Assembly: GCF_030409415.1 (NCBI RefSeq)
Contig: NZ_JAUFPW010000012.1
Location: 496,001 to 560,000 of the forward strand
Source of the DNA: Pedobacter aquatilis
Lineage (GTDB): Bacteria > Bacteroidota > Bacteroidia > Sphingobacteriales > Sphingobacteriaceae
DNA: 64,000 nucleotides
Reading direction: 5' to 3'
In this document: piece by piece, positions 26,946-37,148 of the stretch
Layout: the number at the start of each line of letters is the position of its first letter
Position numbering within the stretch: the first letter of the stretch is position 1
Program-made: the position numbers and the translations under genes
Notes under the pieces: model-generated
Databases searched by the model: none
Seen by the model: the letters and a program-made list of their open reading frames with translations, nothing else
What the model was told of the DNA's origin: nothing

Positions 26946-27833
26946 TTAAGCCACTTGATTTATTTTTTCAAGCTCGGCAATAATTAGTTTTTCTAACCCA
27001 GCAGATGCGTTTACTAAAGGCAATCTCACAGCATCGCCGCAAATATTCAAATGTTTTAATGCAGCTTTAATACCTGCCGGATTTCCTTCTGCAAAAGCAA
27101 GTCGGGTAAATTCTACAAGGTTTAGATGCGCTGGTCTAGCGGCCTTAAAATCAGCATTCAGACATAAATTAACCATATCAGTGAATGGTTTAGGTACAGC
27201 GTTTGCAATAACAGAAATAATTCCACTGGCACCTAAAGCTATCATTGGTAAGGTAATGGGATCATCGCCAGAAATCAATAAAAAATCTTCGGGTTTATCT
27301 CTCATTATCTGGTTAAACTGGTCAAAACTTCCCGATGCTTCTTTAGTTGCGATAATATTTTTAAAATCATGTGCTAATCTGCAAGTGGTTTCCGGGCTCA
27401 TATTGCTCATGGTACGGCCAGGAACATTGTATAAAATTAGATCCAATGGAGAAATTTCAGCTAAATGTTTATAATGCTGATAAATACCTTCCTGAGTGGG
27501 TTTATTATAATAAGGACTAACAGATAAAATTGCCGAATATCCGGTTGTATCGAAAGATTTTATATCATCAGCAACCTCAAGTGTGTTGTTGCCGCCAATA
27601 CCGGCAACTAATGGTAATCTGTTATTGTTAATTTCAGCGGTAAAAGACCACACCTTCTTCTTTTCATCCTTAGTCATTGTGGCAGTTTCGCCGGTTGTGC
27701 CTAAAGAAACGAGGTAATCAACCCCTCCATCTACCAAATGATTAATCAGGTTTTTTAAACCATTGTAATCAACTTGTCCATCTGTGTTAAAAGGTGTAAC
27801 TAAAGCCACACCAGTACCCTGAAATTTGTTCAT
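26946..27833 (-). CDS. dapA: 4-hydroxy-tetrahydrodipicolinate synthase
   Basis: A 295-aa TIM-barrel aldolase of usual length. The Schiff-base Lys164 lies in IIATKEASG, the catalytic Tyr135 in LILYNVPGRT, and GTTGET at 45-50 is the substrate-binding loop. It condenses pyruvate with aspartate semialdehyde in the lysine/meso-DAP pathway, supplying the diaminopimelate that MurE uses. It is monocistronic or weakly linked to ligA, which lies 111 bp upstream in the same direction. No lysine riboswitch is visible. Confidence 0.96.
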   Translation of the reverse strand: MNKFQGTGVALVTPFNTDGQVDYNGLKNLINHLVDGGVDYLVSLGTTGETATMTKDEKKKVWSFTAEINNNRLPLVAGIGGNNTLEVADDIKSFDTTGYSAILSVSPYYNKPTQEGIYQHYKHLAEISPLDLILYNVPGRTMSNMSPETTCRLAHDFKNIIATKEASGSFDQFNQIMRDKPEDFLLISGDDPITLPMIALGASGIISVIANAVPKPFTDMVNLCLNADFKAARPAHLNLVEFTRLAFAEGNPAGIKAALKHLNICGDAVRLPLVNASAGLEKLIIAELEKINQVA

Positions 27834-27858
27834 TATGTAAATAATTGTTTTTTAATAT

Positions 27859-27888
27859 CACAGGCGTTTTTTGCCTATGTGTTTTTTT
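27859..27888 (+). terminator. Plus-strand terminator-like hairpin before dapA
   Basis: CACAGGC and GCCTATGTG form a 7-bp stem with a 2-nt bulge around a T-rich loop, followed by TTTTTTT on the plus strand. No plus-strand gene ends here, so it may be a leader structure of dapA on the minus strand, or chance. Confidence 0.3.
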
Positions 27889-27944
27889 CTATAAATCCCC
27901 GTTTAGGATATGTCTCATAATAATTAATATTTTAACGTTACCGT

Positions 27945-30008
<2,064 letters not shown>

Positions 30009-30683
30009 TTAAGCCAGTTTTAATTCTATTTCTTCAAAAATATCCATAAAATCTTTTTGCAGAACATCTTTAAAGATACCCAATTGAAAAGTTAATTGGT
30101 TAAGTTGATAATCTTTTAATGTTTCTGGCCACAAACGCATACAAATTCTATTTAAGGCATAGCTGATGTTTTCGAGTTTTTGATAACTCAACAGATATTT
30201 GCTGCTGATAAACTGTTCTAAAAATTTGAAGAAAACTTCAGGATTCTTCAGCTGGCAATGTTCAAGAAAATCGCTTAGTGAATCTTTTTTGACAGCACTT
30301 AAATTATCATAAAAATTATTTACTTGAACTAAATTATGTTCTATAAGCAGATGATCCAACAGAAGTTCTAAACCGATGTGTGCCAAGAATGATGGTCGCA
30401 CAACGGAGTTTTCTAAAACCGGGATAATCAGGTGTTTTAATTCTGCAGTTTTTTCAAGGAAAAATGTTGAGGAATGGAAATGTAAGTCCACAGCCAGGTG
30501 TCGTTTCCATCCTTTTAACAAATTTTCTTCATCAGGGTTTCCGGTAAATAAAAACTCATTTTTTTGAGGATATAAGTTGGCTTCCTTTGATGCGTTTTTT
30601 ATCAAATCAGGCAATACCGTTCCGATTACAATATTTGCATCAGTAGTGTTTCTGTCAAAATAAAAATGAGAAAGGAAGTTCAT
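30009..30683 (-). CDS. ACP phosphodiesterase-like protein (DUF479 type)
   Basis: A protein of 224 aa. The start MNFLSHFYFD and the following IGTVLPDLIKN, HLAVDLHFHS and HIGLELLLDHLLIE echo the AcpH/DUF479 family, in which similarly spaced His/Asp residues bind metal and the enzyme removes the phosphopantetheine arm from acyl carrier protein. Overall similarity by eye is modest, so an HD-like or unrelated hydrolase is possible. It lies just upstream of ligA, 48 bp away in the same direction, and is divergent from tyrS. Confidence 0.55.
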   Translation of the reverse strand: MNFLSHFYFDRNTTDANIVIGTVLPDLIKNASKEANLYPQKNEFLFTGNPDEENLLKGWKRHLAVDLHFHSSTFFLEKTAELKHLIIPVLENSVVRPSFLAHIGLELLLDHLLIEHNLVQVNNFYDNLSAVKKDSLSDFLEHCQLKNPEVFFKFLEQFISSKYLLSYQKLENISYALNRICMRLWPETLKDYQLNQLTFQLGIFKDVLQKDFMDIFEEIELKLA

Positions 30684-30806
30684 TCAGTAAATATAGTTTT
30701 TTAAAATACGCGTTCTAATACATCATATTATCTTAACAGCAATATAACAATTCATTTATAAAAGATTTTAGCTTTTCATTTGGTTTCGGCTTTAGCATCA
30801 AAAAAC

Positions 30807-30814
30807 TATCTTTG
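30807..30814 (+). promoter_or_regulatory. tyrS -7 promoter box
   Basis: TATCTTTG matches TAnnTTTG exactly, 18 bp before the tyrS ATG. TTTG at 30779-30782 could be the -33 element, though the 24-bp spacing is long. Confidence 0.55.
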
Positions 30815-30832
30815 CGCAATTAATTTTATACC

Positions 30833-32119
30833 ATGACAAATTTTGTTGAAGAGTTACGTTGGAGAGGCATGTTGCACGATATTATGCCTAATACTGAAGA
30901 AAAGTTAAATGAAGGCATGACTTCTGGCTATATTGGTTTCGACCCAACTGCTGATTCGTTACACGTTGGTCACCTTACGCAGATTATGACGCTTATACAC
31001 TTTCAAAATGCGGGTCATAAGCCTTTTGCCTTGGTTGGTGGTGCAACAGGAATGGTTGGCGATCCGTCAGGAAAATCTGATGAGCGTAATTTACAGACCC
31101 CCGAAATGATTGAGCACAATCTGAAAGGGATGAAAACTCAGTTGGCTAAATTTTTAAAGTTTGAAGATGCTGGAAATGGTGCAGTAATGGTAAATAATGC
31201 GGATTGGTTTAAGGATATGAATCTTTTCACTTTTATCCGCGATGTTGGTAAGCACATTACCGTTAACTATATGATGGCCAAAGATAGCGTTAAAAGACGT
31301 TTAGAAGGAGATTCTGGCTTATCTTTCACTGAGTTTTGCTACCAGTTAATTCAAGGTTACGATTTCTATTACTTATGGAAGAACAACAACTGTTTAGTAC
31401 AAATGGGAGGTTCTGACCAATGGGGTAACATCGTTACGGGAACAGAATTAATCAGAAGAAAAGACCAAGGTACAGCTTACGCTATTACCACTCAATTGAT
31501 AAAAAAGGCAGATGGCACTAAATTCGGTAAAACTGAAAGTGGTGCAGTTTGGTTAGATCCTGAAAAGACTTCTCCATACAAATTTTATCAATTCTGGCTT
31601 AATGCTTCGGATGATGATGTGAAAAAATGGATTAGAATTTTTACGTTGAAAACTAAAGATGAAATTCAAGCATTAGAAAAAGAACATGATGCTGCACCTC
31701 ATTTAAGAATATTGCAAAAAGCATTAGCTGAGGATATTACAGTCAAAACGCACTCTGTAGAGGCGCTAGAAACAGCGATTAAAACCTCTGAGTTTTTGTT
31801 TGGAAATGGTTCTTTAGAATTTTTGAAAACTTTATCAGAAAATCAGGTTTTAGAAATGTTTGAAGGCATTCCTCAATTCACAATTTCAAAAGCTGAACTT
31901 GCAGCTGGATTTGATGCTGCTACTTTGTTTGCAGAAAAATCTTCAATTTTTCCGTCTAAAGGGGAAACTAAAAAGTTGGTACAAGGCGGTGGAGTTTCTG
32001 TAAATAAGGAAAAAGTGGTGGATGCAAATCAGATATTCAACTCGGAAAATTTAATTAATAATAAATTTATTGTTGTCCAAAAGGGAAAGAAAAACTATTT
32101 TCTTTTAATTGCGGAATAA
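30833..32119 (+). CDS. tyrS: Tyrosyl-tRNA synthetase
   Basis: A 428-aa class I aminoacyl-tRNA synthetase. The HIGH-type motif is HVGHL (44-48), GGSDQWGNI binds tyrosine/ATP, and KFGKTESG is the KMSKS-type loop (about 233-240). A C-terminal S4-like RNA-binding domain contains LVQGGGVSVN near residue 380. It charges tRNA-Tyr. It is monocistronic, with a clear promoter and terminator. Confidence 0.97.
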   Translation: MTNFVEELRWRGMLHDIMPNTEEKLNEGMTSGYIGFDPTADSLHVGHLTQIMTLIHFQNAGHKPFALVGGATGMVGDPSGKSDERNLQTPEMIEHNLKGMKTQLAKFLKFEDAGNGAVMVNNADWFKDMNLFTFIRDVGKHITVNYMMAKDSVKRRLEGDSGLSFTEFCYQLIQGYDFYYLWKNNNCLVQMGGSDQWGNIVTGTELIRRKDQGTAYAITTQLIKKADGTKFGKTESGAVWLDPEKTSPYKFYQFWLNASDDDVKKWIRIFTLKTKDEIQALEKEHDAAPHLRILQKALAEDITVKTHSVEALETAIKTSEFLFGNGSLEFLKTLSENQVLEMFEGIPQFTISKAELAAGFDAATLFAEKSSIFPSKGETKKLVQGGGVSVNKEKVVDANQIFNSENLINNKFIVVQKGKKNYFLLIAE

Positions 32120-32140
32120 TATAAAACATTAATAGGTTTT

Positions 32141-32173
32141 AAATCTCAAACTATGAAGTTTGGGATTTTTTTT
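32141..32173 (+). terminator. Terminator of tyrS
   Basis: AAATCTCAAACT (32141-32152) pairs with AGTTTGGGATTT (32157-32168), with one G-T wobble and an ATGA loop, and is followed by TTTTT. Confidence 0.85.
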
Positions 32174-32187
32174 GGATGATGCTTTTT

Positions 32188-32228
32188 TATCAGACAAAAT
32201 GCATATATTTGGGTATAATTGTCTGATA
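32188..32228 (+). promoter_or_regulatory. Operator and promoter of the RES/Xre toxin-antitoxin operon
   Basis: TATCAGACAA (32188-32197) and TTGTCTGATA (32219-32228) form a perfect 10-bp inverted repeat with centres about two helical turns or more apart. A perfect -7 box TATATTTG (32204-32211) lies between the arms, and the right arm touches the antitoxin ATG at 32228. A repressor bound here would cover the promoter. Autorepression by the antitoxin or the toxin-antitoxin complex is expected from the family. Confidence 0.7.
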
Positions 32229-32707
32229 TGAAAAGAAAATCTGAAGATATCTCAAAAGTTGAAGAACCAGTTGCAGCATATGGTATGCAAAACCATACGC
32301 CTATGGTTGCAATGATGGGTAATGAGTATACTAATCCTTCTGATTTTGACTTAATACAGTTGGCAAGAAAAGGTATTTCAAAAAAATCGCTATTGGCTTT
32401 GGCAAAGCAAATTTCATTAACAATTGAAGAAGTTGCTACAGTATTGCATATTTCTGAACGCACTTTGCAAAGATATACGCCAACCACGCTTGTTAAAACT
32501 GAACATGCCGATAGAGCAATCGAACTGGCCTTATTATACGAGCGAGGTATAGAGGTTTTAGGTAGTGAAAAGGCTTTTAGTACTTGGATAAAATCTCCAA
32601 ATATTGCATTAGGTAATGAAATTCCTTTTAACTTATTAGATACCAGAATTGGATTTATAATGGTGCTAAATATTTTAGGTAGGATAGAGCACGGAGTCTT
32701 CAGCTAA
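32228..32707 (+). CDS. Antitoxin of a RES/Xre type II system (MbcA/ParS-like)
   Basis: About 159 aa from ATG 32228; an in-frame TTG at 32219 would lie inside the operator and is rejected. The N-terminal half contains a helix-turn-helix (LALAKQISLTIEEVATVLHIS followed by ERTLQRYTP), and the C-terminal part is the DUF2384-type domain (ALLYERGIEVLGSEKAFSTW, with IKSPNIALGNEIPFNLL and LLDTRIG), which neutralises the RES toxin. Its stop overlaps the toxin start (TAATG). The partnership is clear; it is probably also the operon repressor. Confidence 0.92.
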   Translation: MKRKSEDISKVEEPVAAYGMQNHTPMVAMMGNEYTNPSDFDLIQLARKGISKKSLLALAKQISLTIEEVATVLHISERTLQRYTPTTLVKTEHADRAIELALLYERGIEVLGSEKAFSTWIKSPNIALGNEIPFNLLDTRIGFIMVLNILGRIEHGVFS

Positions 32708-33159
32708 TGATTCTATATAGAATTTCTAATTGCACTTATGCAAAAGATTATAGTGGAACAGGCGCTAAACTATTTGGCGGTCGATGGAATTCTGTTGGTG
32801 TTCCATTACACTATATGGCCTCCAATAGGGCTTTAGCAGCATTAGAAATTTTAGCTAATAAAAATACAATCCTTCATTCTGTAAATTTATGCCTGACTGT
32901 GTTTGAAGTTCCAGGCGAACTGGTAAAACAAATTGAATTGAAAGATTTACCTAAAAACTGGAAAGATTATCCCGCTATACCACAATTAGCTAAACTAGGT
33001 GATGCTTTTGCAAAGCAAAATGAATTTTTATTACTGAAAGTACCCTCAGTTTTAATTGAAGATGAATTTAATTATTTAATGAATGTAAATCATCCGGAAG
33101 TTGATAAAGTTAAAATTATTGAAGTAAAACCGTTTATGTTTGATGAACGATTGACTTAA
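32707..33159 (+). CDS. RES domain toxin (NAD-depleting family)
   Basis: A protein of 150 aa covering one RES domain. Arg5 in LYRIS, GGRWNSVG with Arg26, Tyr36, and Glu47 in ALAALEIL fit the conserved R-E-S pattern; the family degrades NAD+ and stops growth. The gene shares one base with the antitoxin stop (TAATG), so the pair is translationally coupled. The sequence appears intact. There is no sign of a mobile element around it. Confidence 0.92.
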   Translation: MILYRISNCTYAKDYSGTGAKLFGGRWNSVGVPLHYMASNRALAALEILANKNTILHSVNLCLTVFEVPGELVKQIELKDLPKNWKDYPAIPQLAKLGDAFAKQNEFLLLKVPSVLIEDEFNYLMNVNHPEVDKVKIIEVKPFMFDERLT

Positions 33160-33160
33160 A

Positions 33161-34144
33161 TCACTGCACCAATAAATTACATCCTCTAATATCAGCATTA
33201 TCGAATCGCCCTAAAACTTCGAAAGTATCATCTTGGTTTATTCTTCCTAAATCTTGCGTAGCAATAAAAGAACAAGAATTTACATTTGCTAAATCGATAA
33301 CATTTATTCCACCAGTTTTGCCTTGAGGAATTAGAGAAAGCGGGTCATTAGTATCTCGTATCAGAATTTTCATCCAGCCGGGACAGTTGAAAACACCATC
33401 ACCTAAAGAGTAAGCTTGAGAAAGCAATTCTGTCATCCCATATTCGCTGTGAATGGATTTTACGCCAAAACCATTGGTAAGTTGCTCATGAAGTTCTTCG
33501 CGAACCATTTCTTTACGCTTTCCTTTCATTCCTCCGGTTTCCATGATGATAAGTTCGGGGAAATCTATTTCATATTTCGCTATAAAATCAAGCAGGGCAT
33601 AAGTTACACCAATTAAAATGGTTTTCTGGCGATTATATTTTAGCGATTTTAACGTTTCAAAAAGTTCATCGTGGTTGTATAAAAAATATCCACTTTGTGT
33701 ATTGTTGCTTTTTTCAATCAAATCATTTACCATATAGATTAATGATGAACCAGAACGTTGTTGATAGGATGGAAGTAATGCTAAAATGCAGTAATCGTCT
33801 ATTTTTCCGTAAAACTGATTAAAAGCCTGCAGGTAACTTTGCTCGTATAAACTTACATCAGTTACATGGTGGCTGCTTTGGCTCATTCCGGTTGTACCAG
33901 AACTGCTAAATGTAATTTCGACAGGATTTTTGGAGCTTAAAATCGTATGCGTTTTGAAAAAACTAATGGGTAAAAAAGGAATGTCTTCAATGCTTCTAAC
34001 ACCATCTGTTGTAATGCGTAAATTGCGGATATAATTCTGATAAACAGCGCAATTTTTAGATTGATATTTGAAAATATCCAATGCAGTAGCATCAAATTCG
34101 TTTTTTTCTTTTAAGGAAAATATTTTACTAGCAGAGAAATTCAC
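33161..34144 (-). CDS. LuxE-like acyl-protein synthetase family protein
   Basis: A protein of 327 aa. The nucleotide-binding loop FSSSGTTGMSQS near residue 80 and SEYGMTELLSQAY and ATQDLGRINQDD further on resemble the acyl-activating LuxE/acyl-protein synthetase branch of the ANL superfamily, which activates a fatty acid with ATP and passes it to a thiol. The length is close to that of LuxE proteins (about 370 aa). It is the last gene of an operon with a small membrane protein and a penicillin-acylase-type hydrolase. Its substrate is unknown; no lux genes are near. Confidence 0.75.
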   Translation of the reverse strand: MNFSASKIFSLKEKNEFDATALDIFKYQSKNCAVYQNYIRNLRITTDGVRSIEDIPFLPISFFKTHTILSSKNPVEITFSSSGTTGMSQSSHHVTDVSLYEQSYLQAFNQFYGKIDDYCILALLPSYQQRSGSSLIYMVNDLIEKSNNTQSGYFLYNHDELFETLKSLKYNRQKTILIGVTYALLDFIAKYEIDFPELIIMETGGMKGKRKEMVREELHEQLTNGFGVKSIHSEYGMTELLSQAYSLGDGVFNCPGWMKILIRDTNDPLSLIPQGKTGGINVIDLANVNSCSFIATQDLGRINQDDTFEVLGRFDNADIRGCNLLVQ

Positions 34145-34149
34145 AGTTG

Positions 34150-34157
34150 CAAAAGTA
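34150..34157 (-). promoter_or_regulatory. Possible internal promoter of the LuxE-like gene
   Basis: TACTTTTG on the minus strand matches TAnnTTTG exactly, 5 bp before the ATG. No clear -33 element is seen, and the gene may equally be read from upstream. Confidence 0.35.
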
Positions 34158-34164
34158 CAAAGCC

Positions 34165-34524
34165 TTATGCTATTTTTTCGTCAGTTTTTTTAACTAGCAT
34201 CGCTTTGCGAAAATGATAGCCACAAAAGCCACTTATTCCTGCAACTAAACCACTAATCAATCCTGTCAATAATAATAAAATCCACCAGATTTTTATCCCG
34301 GTCATAACCGCAACCCGGCCAGCTAACATGTTATCATTTGGCAAGCTTTTAAAAAGCGAATAACCAATCCATAATAAAAATATAGCAAGAAAAGATTGCC
34401 AGAAAGCAATTTTTCCGGTTTTGCCAATAATACCACAGGTTGCAAATGCAATTACAATGATTACCCACCAAGGCGCAACCATTTGAAGAAAAAAACAAAT
34501 TATTAATATAACTAGAAAAACCAT
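34165..34524 (-). CDS. Small integral membrane protein
   Basis: A 119-aa protein with four hydrophobic helices (about 1-20, 22-35, 40-60 and 78-102) and a basic cytoplasmic end (FRKAMLVKKTDEK). No domain recognised. It lies 6 bp after the penicillin-acylase gene and 20 bp before the LuxE-like gene, so it belongs to their operon. Confidence 0.7.
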   Translation of the reverse strand: MVFLVILIICFFLQMVAPWWVIIVIAFATCGIIGKTGKIAFWQSFLAIFLLWIGYSLFKSLPNDNMLAGRVAVMTGIKIWWILLLLTGLISGLVAGISGFCGYHFRKAMLVKKTDEKIA

Positions 34525-34530
34525 TTTGTA

Positions 34531-36960
34531 TTATTTAGATATTTTTAATCGAGAAATTATTTTGCCAGATTTATCCTCAGGACTTTGCATGTAAAATAAA
34601 TCGTAGAGTTCGCCATTTGCCCATTTATCAACCATGTTATCATAAAACTTACTGCCCGGATTACCTGATTGGCCACCCGGGTAAACGCCGTGACCTTTTG
34701 GTGTTTTGCCTAATTCGATAACCATTCTCCATGATGGTCCATTAGCCTCGCTCATTGCATTTATGGTGCTTTTTGCACCACCAATTAATAAAACTTTGGA
34801 TCCAAATCCCGGAATTTTAGCTAAATGCGGAACATTAGTTTGTTTTACATTTGCCCAATTCCAATCTTTATTAATTGGTCCAAATCTACGCTCTAAACTA
34901 TCGCAACTGTATTTAAAAGCCTCATTAACCAAATCGGCAAGTGTTTCCTTTTGGGGTGTTTTAATGTTATCAAACCATTTTGACTCAGGTTGCTTCAAAA
35001 TTAATTCTATTGTTCTATCTCTTGATGGATAACGCATTGGTATGCCGTCAACTTTAAAATCATCATCCCAAATATTAAAAGAAAGGCGTTTAGTCCAGAT
35101 TTCGAAAACACTTGCAGCAATTTCATTTGCATCATAGCGCTTATTCCATTTATGTACATAACTAAGTGCTTCTTTTTGGGTAGCGTTTAATTGCTCGTTG
35201 TTTACTAAAGGCAATAATGCTGGCAAAATATTTTGAGCCATAATGCTGTAATTGTCTGTTTGCATCAATCTTATACTATCGAGATTTGCTTTAGTCATTG
35301 CCGTTAACCTATCATTAATTCGCTTTCCTCTTTCGTAAGGAGCAAACTCCCAGTTAATGTAATAAGGATAACTTGGGTTGGTAGAAGATTGATTTGCTGA
35401 ACTTACAAAACCGCGAGGTGGGTTTTTTACCATTGGATTCTGTTCTGCCGGAATCCATCCTTGCCAGTCATAAGCGGGGTCAGTTCCATCTAAAATAAAT
35501 TTCCCCTGTTCTTTCCACTTTAATGGGAATTTTCCATTGGGTGTGATTGCAATATCATTATCAATACTTGCGAAAACGAAATTTTGAGCAGGAGCCGTAT
35601 AAAAAGTTAACGCTTTACGATAATCATTATAGTTATTACCTCTGTTTAAATAATAAAAGGTCATTAACTCATTCGATTCATCATGTGCAATCCATCTTAA
35701 AGCATCGCCAACGGGAACATTATTTGCCTTTGAGTATTCTGGTTTCTGGAAATACACAACCGGTCCGTGATGCGTATAATAAACCGTATCAACTTCAGCC
35801 TTACTGCCACGAATTTTTATTGTTTCGAGCCTTGTTTTGGTCGCTTTCCATTGATTGTTGTACCAATATTCTTTGTGAGTGTTATCCTTAAATTTAATCT
35901 GATAAAAATCCAGTACATCTGCAGCTACATTGGTTACACCCCATGCAATTTTTTGATTAAATCCAATAATTACGCCTGGTGCACCTGGCAAAGAAACGCC
36001 ATAAGTATTTACGCCCGGAGCATGAAGTTGTATTTGATACCAAATGGATGGCAGGGTTAAATCCAAATGTGGGTCGTTTGCTAAAATAGGAAAGCCTGAT
36101 ACTGTTTTATTGCCAGAAAGTGCCCAATTATTGCTTCCTATGCCTTCTATTTTTTCGGTAGTTTTAATTTCTCCTGTTATTGCTTTTGTAAAAGATTCTG
36201 GAGTTTTTGGAATGCTTAATGGTGTAAAATCCCATTTTGTTCCTACTGGGATAATCGGATCTTCACGAAATGGGTAATCCGGAAAAAGGTCTTTGGTTAC
36301 ATCGGTGCCAAACTTCTTTAAAATGTTAGTCATATAAAATTCATCAGAACCCATTGCTAAAACTGCCGACATTTGCTTTAAAAGCAATGCGCATTTTACT
36401 GGCGACCAATTCTCTGGTTTAAAATCGAGTATTTTATATTCTATCGGATAATTGGCTTTGGATAATGTTTTGATGTACGCGTTAATTCCATCCGTATAAG
36501 CTAAAATCATTTCCTTAGCTTTTGGATCTGCCATCATTCCTTTCAGCGAATTTTCAGCACCATAAACCATACCCATTCTACGCTGGTAACGGTCAACTTC
36601 AATGGCTTTTTCTCCAACTACTTCACATAATCTTCCGGCAGCATAACGAGTTTGAAAATCCATTTGCCAAAGGCGATGCATAGCCGTAACGTAACCTTGG
36701 GCAAGGTAAAGATCATGATCATTCTTGGCAAAAATGTGTGGGATCATTCTATCGTCAAAAACGATTTGAATTTCATCTATGGCACCTTTTATTTTTGCGT
36801 TATGGTTAAACATAAAATGATTATTTTCTGCGTTTTGCCAAAAACCCATAAAAGGATTTAGGAACTTTAAAATAGGAGGTGTGCTACCGATTTTTGTATT
36901 GAACAGAAAAGCTAATGCTATGGGTATAACGATACAAAAAAGCGCTTTTAGTTTATTCAT
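34531..36960 (-). CDS. Penicillin acylase family amidohydrolase
   Basis: An 809-aa Ntn-hydrolase precursor. A membrane signal (1-22) leads to the alpha segment; the autocleavage site is G-S276 in GIGSNNWALSG, with Ser276 becoming the N-terminal nucleophile of the beta chain, and NDPHLDLTLPSIWYQI follows as in the family. Later motifs are GAPGVIIGFN and VYPGGQSGNPGSKFYDNM. Members hydrolyse amide bonds of penicillins, acyl-homoserine lactones or other N-acyl compounds; the substrate here is unknown. It is the first gene of a three-gene operon, divergent from a TonB receptor gene. Confidence 0.88.
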   Translation of the reverse strand: MNKLKALFCIVIPIALAFLFNTKIGSTPPILKFLNPFMGFWQNAENNHFMFNHNAKIKGAIDEIQIVFDDRMIPHIFAKNDHDLYLAQGYVTAMHRLWQMDFQTRYAAGRLCEVVGEKAIEVDRYQRRMGMVYGAENSLKGMMADPKAKEMILAYTDGINAYIKTLSKANYPIEYKILDFKPENWSPVKCALLLKQMSAVLAMGSDEFYMTNILKKFGTDVTKDLFPDYPFREDPIIPVGTKWDFTPLSIPKTPESFTKAITGEIKTTEKIEGIGSNNWALSGNKTVSGFPILANDPHLDLTLPSIWYQIQLHAPGVNTYGVSLPGAPGVIIGFNQKIAWGVTNVAADVLDFYQIKFKDNTHKEYWYNNQWKATKTRLETIKIRGSKAEVDTVYYTHHGPVVYFQKPEYSKANNVPVGDALRWIAHDESNELMTFYYLNRGNNYNDYRKALTFYTAPAQNFVFASIDNDIAITPNGKFPLKWKEQGKFILDGTDPAYDWQGWIPAEQNPMVKNPPRGFVSSANQSSTNPSYPYYINWEFAPYERGKRINDRLTAMTKANLDSIRLMQTDNYSIMAQNILPALLPLVNNEQLNATQKEALSYVHKWNKRYDANEIAASVFEIWTKRLSFNIWDDDFKVDGIPMRYPSRDRTIELILKQPESKWFDNIKTPQKETLADLVNEAFKYSCDSLERRFGPINKDWNWANVKQTNVPHLAKIPGFGSKVLLIGGAKSTINAMSEANGPSWRMVIELGKTPKGHGVYPGGQSGNPGSKFYDNMVDKWANGELYDLFYMQSPEDKSGKIISRLKISK

Positions 36961-37148
36961 AATGGTTAGATGATGTAGGCTTGTAAGTTTTGTTGAGTGA
37001 TATTATTGCAAAATACAACAATCTCTATGTGAAACAAAATTATAAATTTTATTAAAAAATTATTATGCTAACATAATTTGTTTAATTCAAAAAAAGCATT
37101 TAAGTTTATATTAACTAAAGAACAACTAACCAAATAGTAAATCATTTT

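Noticed and set aside
27834..27944. Lysine riboswitch before dapA
   Set aside because: The gap is only 111 bp and shows none of the long multi-stem structure of that riboswitch.
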